Assembly (NCBI RefSeq): GCF_003967595.1
Contig: NZ_BIFW01000004.1
Span: forward strand, 124,001-188,000
Direction: 5' to 3'
Length of the DNA: 64,000 bases
Source of the DNA: Companilactobacillus musae
Lineage (GTDB): Bacteria; Bacillota; Bacilli; Lactobacillales; Lactobacillaceae
Shown here: in pieces, positions 35,840-46,100 of the stretch
How the letters are laid out: every line of letters starts with the position of its first letter
Numbering within the stretch: position 1 is the stretch's first letter
Notes under the pieces: generated by a model
Seen by the model: the letters and a program-made list of their open reading frames with translations, nothing else
What the model was told of the DNA's origin: nothing
The model's database searches: none
Made by a program: the position numbers and the translations under genes

Positions 35840-36676
35840 CTAGTTTAGAACTTTATAATTCCAAGCTGCGGTTTCGTAACCGTTATAATCCTTTTGGATT
35901 TCTTTAGCAATATCTTCTGTTTGATATGCTTTAACGATTTTTTTATAAGTTTTATTATTCTTATCTTTAGCATTGGCTGAAATTATATTAACGTATGGCT
36001 TTGATTTGGCAGTAACCTTTTCACGATAGATAGCTTTTTTAAGATCAAGTTTAGCGTCACTGGCAACTCCACTGTTAACGACTGAAGCTGCGACATCATC
36101 AAGTGACTTTGCAGTTTGAGCGGCATCCAAAGCTGAGATCTTCAAGTTCAATTTATTTTCAGTAACATCTTTCAAATTAGGAATCTTTGCACTGTCTAAC
36201 TTAATCAAACCAGCACTTTCCAACAATTGTAAAGCACGGCCTTCGTTAGTGGCATCATTAGGAACAGCAATCTTGTCGCCCTCTTTTATTTGGCTTACGC
36301 TAGTAACTTTTTTGGAGAATAAAGCCATTGGAGCAATAACGGTTGATCCAATTGAAGTAATATTTGTGTGGTGCTTCTTATTCCAATCATTTTGGAAAGT
36401 TAAAGTTTGGAAAGAGTTCAAATCAATTTCACCCTGAGATAAGGCTGCATTAGGTTGATTATAATCGGAAAATTCAACGATCTTAATGTTGATGCCTTCT
36501 TTTTTAACCTTTTTGGCAACAGCATTCCAAACCCGATTATCGGATCCAGTAACTCCAATTTTAACTGTCTTTTCTTTATTGCTGCTGGCTTGGCTATTTC
36601 CACAACCTACCAAAGCAAATAAACTAAATGTGGCAAGTGTTAACAAAACTATTTTTTTAATGATATTCTTTTTCAT
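35840..36676 (-). CDS. metQ: MetQ/NlpA-family methionine-binding lipoprotein (copy 2)
   Basis: A 278-residue lipoprotein from ATG 36676 (MKKNIIKKIVLLTL), preceded by GAGGAGG; an open frame extends into the T-box leader, but that start is not credible. Lipobox LVGC lies at about residues 21-24. The domain shares most residues with copy 1 (FSDYNQPNAALSQGEIDLNSFQT; KSLDDVAASVVNSGVASDAKLD). It is controlled by a methionine-type T-box leader upstream. Delivers methionine (or a derivative) to the MetNI transporter. Confidence 0.92.
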   Translation of the reverse strand: MKKNIIKKIVLLTLATFSLFALVGCGNSQASSNKEKTVKIGVTGSDNRVWNAVAKKVKKEGINIKIVEFSDYNQPNAALSQGEIDLNSFQTLTFQNDWNKKHHTNITSIGSTVIAPMALFSKKVTSVSQIKEGDKIAVPNDATNEGRALQLLESAGLIKLDSAKIPNLKDVTENKLNLKISALDAAQTAKSLDDVAASVVNSGVASDAKLDLKKAIYREKVTAKSKPYVNIISANAKDKNNKTYKKIVKAYQTEDIAKEIQKDYNGYETAAWNYKVLN

Positions 36677-36695
36677 TATTTTCTCCTCCTCAACT

Positions 36696-36960
36696 AAAAA
36701 AGACGCCTCTAACCAGACAACTAATTGTCCTAGATAGAAGCGCCTTTTGCGCGGTACCATTCTATTTCAAAGACAAACTTACATTTATCTTTCTCAAAAA
36801 CATGCAATGCATGTGTGTATGATAATGGATACCAGCCATCATTCTCTAAAATATTCAGGAATGCCAATCACGAATCATTTTCATCTACTAATTTGACCTC
36901 ATCACAGCAACCGAGGCTCTCTGTACAAATTATGGTAAGTAAATTACTCTATCGCTCAAT
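36696..36960 (-). promoter_or_regulatory. T-box riboswitch (methionine type) of metQ copy 2
   Basis: On the minus strand the conserved T-box GAATGGTACCGCG (36749-36762) is followed by a terminator AAAGGCGC..GAGGCGTCTTTTTT. The Stem I region includes a GATGAAAATGA stretch matching the other T-box, with AUG as the likely specifier codon followed by A. Binding of uncharged tRNA(Met) would favour the antiterminator and turn the gene on. The 5' limit is approximate; it begins near the end of metI. Confidence 0.85.
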
Positions 36961-36971
36961 TTGTTATTTTA

Positions 36972-37661
36972 TTAATGTTCCAATTTACGAACGGCAAAAT
37001 CACCAAGTCCTTGAATAACGAAAACCAGTACCAAGATGAATAACATAGATACAATAGTAACGTCATTTTCAAAACGTTGATATCCGACAGCAATGGCCAT
37101 ATTACCAAGGCCACCACCACCAACGGCACCAGCCATGGCAGTTAAACCAATCAAACTAATAATTGTTAAAGTTCCTGAACGAATCAATTCTGGTAAACCT
37201 TCACGCAGATAAACTCGGAAGATGATCTTCATTGGAGAAAGTCCAATAGCCTCAGCAGCTTCAATAACTCCAGGGTCAACTTCAACCAAAGCCAATTGTA
37301 CTTGTCTGGCAAAGAATGGGGCCGTACCGATAACTAACGGAACTAAAGCACCAGTAGGTCCAATTGTTTGTCCAACAATCAACTTCGTAAATGGTCCAAT
37401 TACAGCTAGTAAGATAATGAATGGAATTGATCTAAATAGGTTAACTAGTTTGTCTAAAGTAGTATAGAAAACCTTGTGTGGTGTAATACCATCATCCGCT
37501 GTAACAACTAGTAAAATACCTAAGATAATTCCAATAACTCCAGCAAATAAAGCACTGACGAAAGTCATATATAATGTTTGCCAAATTGCGACAACGAAAC
37601 CATTATCGCCTTCCCAGTTGGCGACAACATTCGGTAAAAACTTATTAACTAAATCTGCCAT
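36972..37661 (-). CDS. metI: Methionine ABC transporter permease
   Basis: A 229-residue permease with five membrane helices. It has the EAA-type loop EAAEAIGLSPMKIIFRVYLREGLPELI and the MetI-like SGTLTIISLIGLTAMAGAVGGGGLGNMAI. It starts three bases after metN ends (stop 37665). It forms the membrane part of the MetNIQ importer. The distal end of the T-box-controlled operon starting at 40936. Confidence 0.94.
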   Translation of the reverse strand: MADLVNKFLPNVVANWEGDNGFVVAIWQTLYMTFVSALFAGVIGIILGILLVVTADDGITPHKVFYTTLDKLVNLFRSIPFIILLAVIGPFTKLIVGQTIGPTGALVPLVIGTAPFFARQVQLALVEVDPGVIEAAEAIGLSPMKIIFRVYLREGLPELIRSGTLTIISLIGLTAMAGAVGGGGLGNMAIAVGYQRFENDVTIVSMLFILVLVFVIQGLGDFAVRKLEH

Positions 37662-37664
37662 GAT

Positions 37665-38723
37665 TTATTTACCTTCTTTCTCTAAACTAATTTCTTTTAC
37701 GTTTACTTTTAAGCTATTCAAATATTGAATTGCCTGTTCAACTTTATCATCTTCACCCGTCAAAGCGAAAAGCATGATTCCGACAGTAGTATTTTGCAAT
37801 CTTTCAATATTACTGAAAAGAATATTAGCTTCAACTTTGAAACGTTTATACAATTCAACGACAATCGGTTCATTTGTGGAATCACCAATATAATTTAGTT
37901 CAATCAAACGACCAGATAATTTATTAACAATACCGCTATCTCTAATTTCATCAAGAACTGATCCAATATGAGTTGATGTATTAACAAAGTCTTTTGTAAG
38001 TTGCTCTTTAGGGCTACCAAAGATAGTTAACAAACTACCTTCTTCAATCAATTGTCCATTTTCCATAACTGCAACTTTATTACAAATTTGTTTGATAGCA
38101 TCCATTTCGTGAGTAATGATAACAATCGTAATACCTAATTCATCATTCAAACGACCTAATAAGTTCAAAATTTCAGTCGTTGTCTTTGGATCTAGAGCAC
38201 TCGTAGCTTCATCAGAAATTAATATTTCTGGATCATTAGCTAAAGCACGGGCAATCGCAACACGTTGCTTTTGACCACCTGATAATTGTGATGGATAGTT
38301 TTGAGCACGATCACTCAAACCAACAATTTCAAGTAAACGATCAATTTTCTTCTTACGATCAGCCTTACTCAATCCTGAATCTCTCAATGGAAAATCAACA
38401 TTTCCATAAACAGTTAGAGAATTCATCAAATTAAAGTGTTGAAAGATCATTCCAATATTACGACGAGCTTTACGTAAATCCTTTTGACTTAGTTTGAGCA
38501 TGTCTTGGTTATTAACAATTACGGAACCAGATGTTGGTTGTTGTAACAAATTAATTACACGAACCAAAGTACTTTTACCAGCACCAGAGTAACCAATAAC
38601 ACCAAAGACGTCACCTTTTTTAACATCAATTGAAACATTTTTAACTGCTTCAATTGTTTTACCTTCATTATGGAAGGTAACGTCGATATCTTTTAGCTGA
38701 ATTATCCCATTTTGTTCTGCCAT
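37665..38723 (-). CDS. metN: Methionine ABC transporter ATP-binding protein
   Basis: A 352-residue ATPase. Walker A is [10 protein letters not shown] (about 44-53), signature [16 protein letters not shown], Walker [13 protein letters not shown] (Ser before the Asp), and a C-terminal ACT-like NIL domain (about 275-350) that senses intracellular methionine in MetN proteins (trans-inhibition). It lies six bases after the M20 peptidase gene and three before metI. Membrane-associated, powers methionine import. Confidence 0.95.
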   Translation of the reverse strand: MAEQNGIIQLKDIDVTFHNEGKTIEAVKNVSIDVKKGDVFGVIGYSGAGKSTLVRVINLLQQPTSGSVIVNNQDMLKLSQKDLRKARRNIGMIFQHFNLMNSLTVYGNVDFPLRDSGLSKADRKKKIDRLLEIVGLSDRAQNYPSQLSGGQKQRVAIARALANDPEILISDEATSALDPKTTTEILNLLGRLNDELGITIVIITHEMDAIKQICNKVAVMENGQLIEEGSLLTIFGSPKEQLTKDFVNTSTHIGSVLDEIRDSGIVNKLSGRLIELNYIGDSTNEPIVVELYKRFKVEANILFSNIERLQNTTVGIMLFALTGEDDKVEQAIQYLNSLKVNVKEISLEKEGK

Positions 38724-38729
38724 TTATTA

Positions 38730-40064
38730 CTACTCCCTTAATTTACCCAAGAATTGATCGAAGAAATCGATGAAATCTAGATAATCTTGAATTCTAATAT
38801 TTTCATTTGGTGCATGATTACCAGCCTTAGAATAACTAACACCTGTTGAAACAATTGAGGCATTGGTATACTCATTTACTAACTTCATAGGACCAGTACC
38901 AGGACTTGAAGGTAAAGCCTCAACTTTATCTTCACCGCCAAAGAAGTCTTTGGCTGTACCAATCAATTTATTAACAATTGGACTATCAAGATCCCAACGA
39001 TATCCCTTTTCGCCAAGTAGATACTTAACTTTGATATCGGTAAATCCTTGATTGTTCAAATATTTCGTTAACTTATCAAATAAATCATGTGGATCTTGAT
39101 CGGGAACTAAACGAAATTCCAATTTAGCTGTAGCAGCCTTAGGAGTAACGGTTTTGACACCTTCACCTTCCCAGCCACTGCTAATTCCTTCTATATTAAT
39201 AGTTGGATTAAATGTCAAATTGTAATTAACTGATTTATTCTTCAACAATGGAACTTTTAAATCCCACTTTGATTTCAAATCAGGTGTGGTAGCTTTGTTG
39301 ACCAAATCAATTTCCTTTTGAGTTGGTTCTACAACATCATCATAAAAACCAGGTATCTTAATGTCACCATCTGGAGTTCTCAAAGCATCAAGTGCTTGTG
39401 CTAATCTCCAAGTAGCAGAATCAACAACTGCTGCGAATGATGAATGAAGATCAATGCTTGCAGAAGTGGCTTCAAGTTCAAAGCAAAGAACGCCTTTATT
39501 TCCACCAGTGAAATTAAATTGTTCTTGTTCGTTCTTGTAACCTGATTCCCAAATTACCAAATCAGCAGCCAAAAGATCATGATATTTCTTTAAATAATCT
39601 TCTAAGTGACGACTAGCAACTTCTTCTTGTCCTTCGACTAAGAATTTGATGTTGCAAGGAAGATCACCATGTTCTTGACGATAGATTTTGAAAGCGGCGA
39701 TTCGACTGATCAAATCAGCCTTACAATCAGAAACTCCACGTCCAATAAATTTATCATCAGTGATCTTTAGTTTAAAGGGATCTGAATTCCAAAGTTCAAG
39801 CGGTTCTGCTGGTTGAACATCGTAGTGATTGTAAATCAGAATCGTGGTATTGCTTGGTTTCTTTGGTTTAATTTCCGCGAATACTAATGGATATTCATAT
39901 TCGTCCCAAACTTGAACGTCTGCCCCGAAGTCTTCTAAAAGACCTTTGAGGAATTCGGCTGTCTCAGTAATAGATTGATTTTTTGCTGAAACGGATGGTA
40001 GTGCGATATATTTCTTTAAATCTTCAATCGAATTCTGAATTAATGGATCTGATAATTTTGACAT
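38730..40064 (-). CDS. M20 family metallopeptidase in the methionine operon
   Basis: A 444-residue cytosolic zinc peptidase of the M20 (dipeptidase/ArgE/DapE) family: ligands and catalytic residues in ILIYNHYDVQPAEP (His, Asp), GRGVSDCKADL (Asp), VEGQEEVAS (Glu-Glu) and a late NHAPNENI (His). AGGAGG precedes ATG 40064. It lies between metQ and metN in a T-box-controlled operon, so its substrate is probably a methionine-containing peptide or N-acyl-methionine. That substrate is inference from position. Confidence 0.9.
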   Translation of the reverse strand: MSKLSDPLIQNSIEDLKKYIALPSVSAKNQSITETAEFLKGLLEDFGADVQVWDEYEYPLVFAEIKPKKPSNTTILIYNHYDVQPAEPLELWNSDPFKLKITDDKFIGRGVSDCKADLISRIAAFKIYRQEHGDLPCNIKFLVEGQEEVASRHLEDYLKKYHDLLAADLVIWESGYKNEQEQFNFTGGNKGVLCFELEATSASIDLHSSFAAVVDSATWRLAQALDALRTPDGDIKIPGFYDDVVEPTQKEIDLVNKATTPDLKSKWDLKVPLLKNKSVNYNLTFNPTINIEGISSGWEGEGVKTVTPKAATAKLEFRLVPDQDPHDLFDKLTKYLNNQGFTDIKVKYLLGEKGYRWDLDSPIVNKLIGTAKDFFGGEDKVEALPSSPGTGPMKLVNEYTNASIVSTGVSYSKAGNHAPNENIRIQDYLDFIDFFDQFLGKLRE

Positions 40065-40099
40065 TAGAAAACCTCCTCATTTTTGAAACGTCGTTTTAA

Positions 40100-40936
40100 T
40101 TAAAGTTTTGCATTCCAAGCTGGAATTTCGTTTCCGCCATAGACCTTCTTGATTGCTTTTTCGACATCTTTGCTTTGGAAAGCTTTAACAACTTTCTTGT
40201 ATGTCTTATTATTCTTATCTTTCTTTTGGGCAACGATAATATTGATCCAAGGAATTGAGTTTTTGTTAATTTTTTCTGTAACGACAGCCTTCTTAGGATT
40301 CAACTTAGCATCGTTAGCAACGTTACCATTAACGATAGAAGCTGTGACGTCGTCCATTACACGAGCAGTTTGTGCTGCATCAACTGTTGTGAATTTCAAA
40401 TTTAATTTGTTTTCTTTAATATCTTTAACTGATGGCAATGTCTTGCTATCATCTAATTTTAAAATACCGTTATATTCAAGTAATTGTAATGCACGAGCTT
40501 CATTTGAAGCATCATTAGGAATGGCAAGTTTGTCACCATCTTTTAATTGACTAAGCTTCGTGATTTTCTTTGAATATAGAGCCATTGGTTGAATAACTGT
40601 CTTACCAATTGATACTAGATCTGTATGATGTGCTTTGTTCCATGAATTTAGAAAATCTGTATGTTGATAAGCATTGATATCAACATCGCCTTGGTTCAAG
40701 GCTGTATTGGGTTGGTTATAATCACTGAAAGTTTTAATCTTTAGATTAATACCTTCACTTTTAACATTCTTTTGAACAACCTTCCAAATTGTTTCATCTG
40801 ATGGATTAATACCAACAGTTACAGTCTTACCACTGTTTTGATTTCCACAGCCGGCTAATACAAAAATAAATAGTGCTGTAAAAGCTAATAAAATGATCTT
40901 ACCGAACTTCTTAAATTTACTCATATCTTTACTCAT
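40100..40936 (-). CDS. metQ: MetQ/NlpA-family methionine-binding lipoprotein (copy 3)
   Basis: A 278-residue lipoprotein with lipobox LAGC (about residues 26-29). The binding domain shows VTVGINPSDETIWKVV, FSDYNQPNTALNQGDVDINAYQH and SNEARALQLLEYNGILKL. It is first in the operon metQ-peptidase-metN-metI, so it is the cognate binding protein of the transporter. It is clearly more distant from copies 1 and 2 than these are from each other. GGGAG precedes ATG 40936; an alternative ATG is at 40924. Confidence 0.92.
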   Translation of the reverse strand: MSKDMSKFKKFGKIILLAFTALFIFVLAGCGNQNSGKTVTVGINPSDETIWKVVQKNVKSEGINLKIKTFSDYNQPNTALNQGDVDINAYQHTDFLNSWNKAHHTDLVSIGKTVIQPMALYSKKITKLSQLKDGDKLAIPNDASNEARALQLLEYNGILKLDDSKTLPSVKDIKENKLNLKFTTVDAAQTARVMDDVTASIVNGNVANDAKLNPKKAVVTEKINKNSIPWINIIVAQKKDKNNKTYKKVVKAFQSKDVEKAIKKVYGGNEIPAWNAKL

Positions 40937-40989
40937 ATCTTTCTCCCACCTTAACTAATACTTAATCAACTGAAAATATTTATAGAAAC

Positions 40990-41300
40990 AAAAAAACCGC
41001 TTCTAAATCAAACCCACTGGGTTCAATGTTAGAAGCGGCTTTCCGCGGTACCATTCTAATTCGGAATAAATTTACACTTATCCCCTTAACAACGTACAAA
41101 ATCTCTATACGCGTGTACTGTAAAGGGTACCAACCATTGCATCTTTATCCGAAGATTCAGCGCACCAATCACGGGTCATTTTCATTCAAGTCGTTGCCCT
41201 CATCTCAGCAAATAGAGGTTTTCTGTACAAACGAGGTTGAATTACTTCCCCCGATCAAATTGTTTAATAAATATCTCTTTGTTAATCGTTGGTTAGATAA
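40990..41300 (-). promoter_or_regulatory. T-box riboswitch (methionine type) of the met operon
   Basis: On the minus strand GAATGGTACCGCG (T-box, about 41044-41056) precedes terminator AAGCCGCTTCTAA / TTAGAAGCGGTTTTTTT. Upstream Stem I shows GAAGTAATTC (loop E-like), CTGAGATGAGGG and GAATGAAAATGACC, with AUG as the likely specifier. It should switch on methionine uptake when tRNA(Met) is uncharged. Confidence 0.88.
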
Positions 41301-41310
41301 TACAATCTAA

Positions 41311-41542
41311 TTTTTGAAATGTCAATCAATAAAAATAAGTTTTTTCAGTCCTTTTTCTAATTTTTATTTTTAATGCCAAAGGGTATTTATAACATGATAT
41401 TTATATAAATGCCGTTGTTACTACGATTGTAGAGGTCCGTCGTTATGCGTTTTATAACGTCAAAACAATATATTTCTAGAAATAAAAAATTTAAAAATTT
41501 ATTTTCATTTAGATTTTTTCATTAGAAAAATTAGATATTTAT
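41311..41542. other. AT-rich gap, no gene seen
   Basis: No supported ORF, repeat or RNA motif. It likely holds the T-box operon promoter at its left side. Confidence 0.5.
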
Positions 41543-41584
41543 TAAAAAAGAGTAACTAATCTGAATTCAGATAGTTACCCTTTT
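41543..41584 (-). terminator. Terminator of the LysM/3D gene
   Basis: On the minus strand GGGTAACTATCTGAATT / AATTCAGATTAGTTACTC, followed by TTTTTT. Confidence 0.8.
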
Positions 41585-41608
41585 ACAATTGTCTTATTAA
41601 TTTTTAAA

Positions 41609-42283
41609 TTATGATACTACTTCAACAGAAGCTGTTGTAACACCATATGATGGGATTGATGAACTAGGCATAGCAACATCTAATTGTTGCGAATTTGAGT
41701 TAGCAAATGTACCTGTATCATTAACTGTTCTATACATTACAGTACCGTCAGCCAAAGTAATCTTCAATTGTGTACCCTTAGGGAATACTGAAAGATTAGC
41801 GGCAACACCACTATAACCCATATTTGAACCTAAAACGGCTGGATCATAAAATGAAATCTTGAATGTTCCTTGAGATGTTCCAGTTGAACTTGTTGACTGA
41901 GTTGTAGCTTGTGAAGTTGTATCTGTTGTTTGTTGTGTTGTGTCTGTTGTTGCAGCACTTGCATCAGTAGTGTCAGTTGCTGCTTGTGTATCTGTTGTTG
42001 AATTTGTATCAGCAGATGTGTCTGTATTTGTTGTTGTAGCACCAGGTAAAGTAATTGTTTCACCTGGGAAGATTAAGTCAAATCCGCCAACTTCACGTCC
42101 GTTAGCTTGTTCTAGAGCAGAAATACTAATACCATTAGCCTCTGCGATACTCTCATAAGTATCACCCTTTTCAACTGTTACACTACTACCATTTGTAACG
42201 GCAGCTTGTGCTGTTTGAGTTGAAGCAAGAATTCCTGTTAAAGCCATTGTACTTACTAAAGCGATAGATAAAACTTTTTTCAT
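41609..42283 (-). CDS. Secreted LysM and 3D-like domain protein
   Basis: A 224-residue exported protein. The signal peptide ends at TAQAA (about 28); a single LysM follows (about 33-78, VTVEKGDTYESIAEANGISISALEQANG), then a Thr/Asp/Gln-rich low-complexity linker, then a 3D-like domain from about 143 (GTFKISFYDPAVLG; YSGVAANLSVFPKGTQL; RTVNDTGTFAN; DVAMPSSSIPSYGV). The LysM should bind peptidoglycan. The last domain is shared with 11303-11974. A role in cell-wall remodelling is inferred. Confidence 0.85.
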   Translation of the reverse strand: MKKVLSIALVSTMALTGILASTQTAQAAVTNGSSVTVEKGDTYESIAEANGISISALEQANGREVGGFDLIFPGETITLPGATTTNTDTSADTNSTTDTQAATDTTDASAATTDTTQQTTDTTSQATTQSTSSTGTSQGTFKISFYDPAVLGSNMGYSGVAANLSVFPKGTQLKITLADGTVMYRTVNDTGTFANSNSQQLDVAMPSSSIPSYGVTTASVEVVS

Positions 42284-42489
42284 AAATTAATTACATCCTT
42301 ATATTTAAAATTGTTTAGCTCTCTCAATTGCTATGATGCTATACTAACAGCTCAGTGTTACATAACAACGACCTCAAAGTTACATTTTTCGGATTTTATG
42401 TAATCTAAGTAATGCTATTGAAATATTTATATTTTAAGTAATAAGGACTTTTATTGCTATGGCTATATATTCATGATATAGTTATATGT

Positions 42490-43086
42490 ATGAAGAATAA
42501 AAAGAGAATGTCCTCAAAACTACTAATAATGTTAGTTGCTTTGGAACTTATCGCATTTAGTTTAAATATGTTCTTCGAGCCGCATAGTATTGCTGCCGGT
42601 GGAGCGACCGGTATTGCGATACTCTTGCAAGCAGGATGGAAAATCCCAACCTTCATCTCGGTTCTTGTCATAAATATTGTGATGTTAGTACTGGCTTACT
42701 TACATTTGGATCGTCAAACAACACTAAAATTGACGTTAGGAAGTTTCATGCTTCCGTTGTTGTTATATATCACTCCCGTTTATAATTTAATTCCGAATAG
42801 TAGATTAATCTCTATAATAGTAGGAAGTATTATTTTTGGAATTGGTTTAGCAATTTTATATACATTAAATATGTCTAGTGGTGGAACAACCGTCCCACCG
42901 ATGATTATTCACAAAAACTTTGGAGTTGATAAATACATCAGTCTGTTCATTATTGATGCTATCGTCTGTTTAGGAAATATTGCTTTAACTGATATCATTT
43001 CCTTCCTATTAGCAGTTATGTCAGTTGGCATTTCTAGTCTGGCTATCAAAGGATTTGGAATCTTTCATCAAAAACATATTGCATAG
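42490..43086 (+). CDS. YitT-family membrane protein
   Basis: About 198 residues with five hydrophobic segments. ELIAFSLNMFFEPHSIAAGGATGIAILLQ near the N-terminus and MSSGGTTVPPMIIHK are typical of the YitT/DUF161 family, which is widespread in Firmicutes without a defined function. I used ATG 42490 (MKNKKRMSSK), with no strong ribosome site visible; the upstream start at 42454 gives an odd N-terminus. The C-terminal DUF2179 domain of longer YitT proteins is absent. Confidence 0.85.
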   Translation: MKNKKRMSSKLLIMLVALELIAFSLNMFFEPHSIAAGGATGIAILLQAGWKIPTFISVLVINIVMLVLAYLHLDRQTTLKLTLGSFMLPLLLYITPVYNLIPNSRLISIIVGSIIFGIGLAILYTLNMSSGGTTVPPMIIHKNFGVDKYISLFIIDAIVCLGNIALTDIISFLLAVMSVGISSLAIKGFGIFHQKHIA

Positions 43087-43087
43087 T

Positions 43088-43140
43088 AAAAGGCGCACAT
43101 ATCAAAGCAGATCGTGTTTTGACATATGCACCTTTTTTTA
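43088..43140. terminator. Bidirectional terminator
   Basis: AAAAGGCGCATAT-type arms: GGCGCACATATCAAA / TTTGACATATGCACC, flanked by A- and T-runs. Confidence 0.78.
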
Positions 43141-43174
43141 TTTGGTCTTAATTTAACTATAAATATTCTACATA

Positions 43175-46100
43175 TTAATTATTAGGAATTCCATCAATAG
43201 CATTCCATGTCATTTTTCCAGAATAGACACCTGGTTTAAGATTGCTTCCATTTGCATTCATCAACCATTTTCCTGGTCCTACAAATTCAGTAAGAGAATT
43301 ACTTCCCAATTTATTAAATCCGGCACTATTCAACATTGCACCACTATCATCTACAGGAATCCACCTACCAGTATCCATTTGTTTAATGAACAATAAGCCC
43401 TCACTATCAGCTTCTTGAAGCCTACTATCACCATTTTTTATTGCTGAATTTCCTGAAGGATCATATGAAACAGATACTTGATAATATGGGTCATTGGTAT
43501 AATTCATAAAATTAAGCTCACCAACTGTTTTTACGTTGCCAATATCATTTAAATCATAAGGAGTATGAGTTCCAAAATCTATATCACTAGGTGTTTCTTC
43601 AAATCCTAACCAATCCTGCGGCTCTATCGTTGATACGTTTGCGTACATCATCGTACTACCACCGTCTTCCAAAATATATGGCATATATTGAATTTCTGAA
43701 GGTGCATTCTGAGTTATTTTGGCTTTAAAACTTAGAGTTACACTCTGACCAGAATCAATTTCTTTTATGTCAGGTATGCTGTCAATATCCTTATAATTAT
43801 TACTTGATCCATCAGAAGAATTTGTGACATTTACGCTGTCATCTATCAAGCTTAGACTAGATGGTATTTTACCCGCAAAAGAACCTCCCTTGAAACTTCT
43901 GCTACCATCTTTCACGCCAAAGATTATTTTGTAATCTATAATATCGCCATACTTAGCAGTTATTGAATTTGAAAATTTATCATCTGGATCACTATCTTTT
44001 TTTATTTGATTAGTAAAATTAGTTTTCAAAACATCAGGCTCTACACTAATTTTCTTACTATCGGTTTTCGTAATGTTTGCTCCATAACTACCGTTAGCAA
44101 ACCCATTGATATCCTTACCACTTGCTGAAGCCTTATTTATTAACGGACTAAGTCCTGAACTAGGATCGCCAGCAATAGGATCAATAGTTGTATTGTAATT
44201 TAAAGATAAATTATCTCCTTCTGACAAATTAGTATCCGTGCTAACAGTTAATGTTATACTGCCATCGGAATTTTTATCATATTTCACATCAGTAGGACTT
44301 TGTACATCTTCGTTATTTAGCTGTAATTTTAGACTTGCTTTATCAAGATCTAATCCCTTAGGAATAACATCTTTAAAAATGATAGGTCCCCACTTACTAT
44401 GTTTTACATTGCCCTTATTCTGAGCAGTTAAAGTAAAATTCAATATATCATTTATCCTATTTTTATTATCTCCTCTAGAACTTTCCGTAACATTTTTAAA
44501 AACCTTATTAAAAGATGGAGTACTGGGAAAGTTATCCGATTCTACACTAAATGGAGTGGAAGAAATACTGGCTGAAGCAGTTGGCTTAGGATCATTGGGT
44601 TTAGAAAACACATTCATATCTATACCAGTAGCACTTGCATCCGACTTTGAAATAGTTCCACCTCTTGCGGCACTGTCAATTTCTGTATCATAAGTTAATA
44701 CTTCTGCTCCCGTGCCAATATACGAATTACTATATGAACGAACTGTTAATAATCTACTAGAAATATCGTAATCATAATTGGATTTTGGAACTGAATATGC
44801 TGTTTCACTTCCAAACTTAAGTTTTAATGAGCTAAGATCAATATTTAGTCCATTGGGAATCTTTATTTTAAATACTAGAGCCCCCCATTTAGCATCTGGA
44901 TTTCCATTTTGTGCTGTCCAAGAAAAAGAAACTCTATCATCAACATGATATGGTCCTCCAGTCATTGACCCACTCAATCCTGGTTCAACCTTATAACTAC
45001 TAATAGCCATTTTAGAATTAGCCGATGAAGTTGCTGCATCATCATTCTTAGTTACGTAGTTACTACCTTTTAAACCATATGTAGCATAAGCTTCACCATT
45101 CATCTTAATGTAGTAAGGATTACTACTACTTGGATCCAAATAGTTATTCAAAAAACTCTCATTTGCTAACTGATCCTTAGTTATGTTGCCAGTAAATGTA
45201 AAGGTATATTGCTTATTGACCAAGGTCGATAGGCTTTTTGCAGTTGCTGTATAATTGCCATTACCGACTTTTTCTAAATTAAAAGCACTAGTAACATCTG
45301 TACCAGCAGAATTTTTAATTTTCAGACTGACTTCATCTGAATTCAAATCACTTGGTATTTTGAAATGTAAGGCATAATTATCTAAATAAGTGTCACTCGG
45401 TTGTGATGGAAATGCCTGAATGACATTCCAACTAATCTTGTTCTCTCTATCCGAATTATCATTGGTAATTCCAATTACATCTGGTGAAGCAAGTAATATT
45501 GGAGATGCCGATGTCGTTTGAACATTATAAAAAGCAAGACCTTCAAACATATAGAAAGTAACGTTCATACTACCATTTGAAGAGGTATATAGTTCTGAAA
45601 AATTATTATATTTATATTCAAAACCACCAGGTGAATTGGCCGTAATAAAAAGACTTCCATGATTATATGAATTTATATTATATAGATCTGAATATCCGGT
45701 ACCAGCTTGGCTACCAGTTGCTGTTCTTGCAGAATTAGGAACTCTTCCCCCTTGAAAAACATCGGGATCCATGTAAACGGCTTTACGATAAGATAGCTTT
45801 CCATGATTCATAGTTCCACTAATTCCCTTTATAGGATCCTTGGTATTAGATTTAACATATTCAATATTATTATTAATGTAAGAAGATGCTGTTGCGGTTA
45901 TATATGTATACATAAAGTTAGTATCATCACCAACTTTTGCCAAAGTTAATCGCTGAGTGGCACTTGACAAATTAACATTTCCACTTAACTTCTTGTTCTT
46001 TGCAAATAGAGTATAAAGGATATCAACACTCTGCCCCTTGTAATATCCAACGTTAGCTATACGATACGTTACCGGTCCAATCTGATCCATGCACGATTTT

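Noticed and set aside
36677-36760. N-terminal extension of metQ copy 2 from an ATG at 36760
   Set aside because: The extension would translate the T-box terminator region; the ATG at 36676 has a GAGGAGG site and begins a normal lipoprotein signal.
41940-42158. Plus-strand valine-rich ORF
   Set aside because: It is the reverse reading of the low-complexity Thr/Gln linker of the LysM/3D gene.
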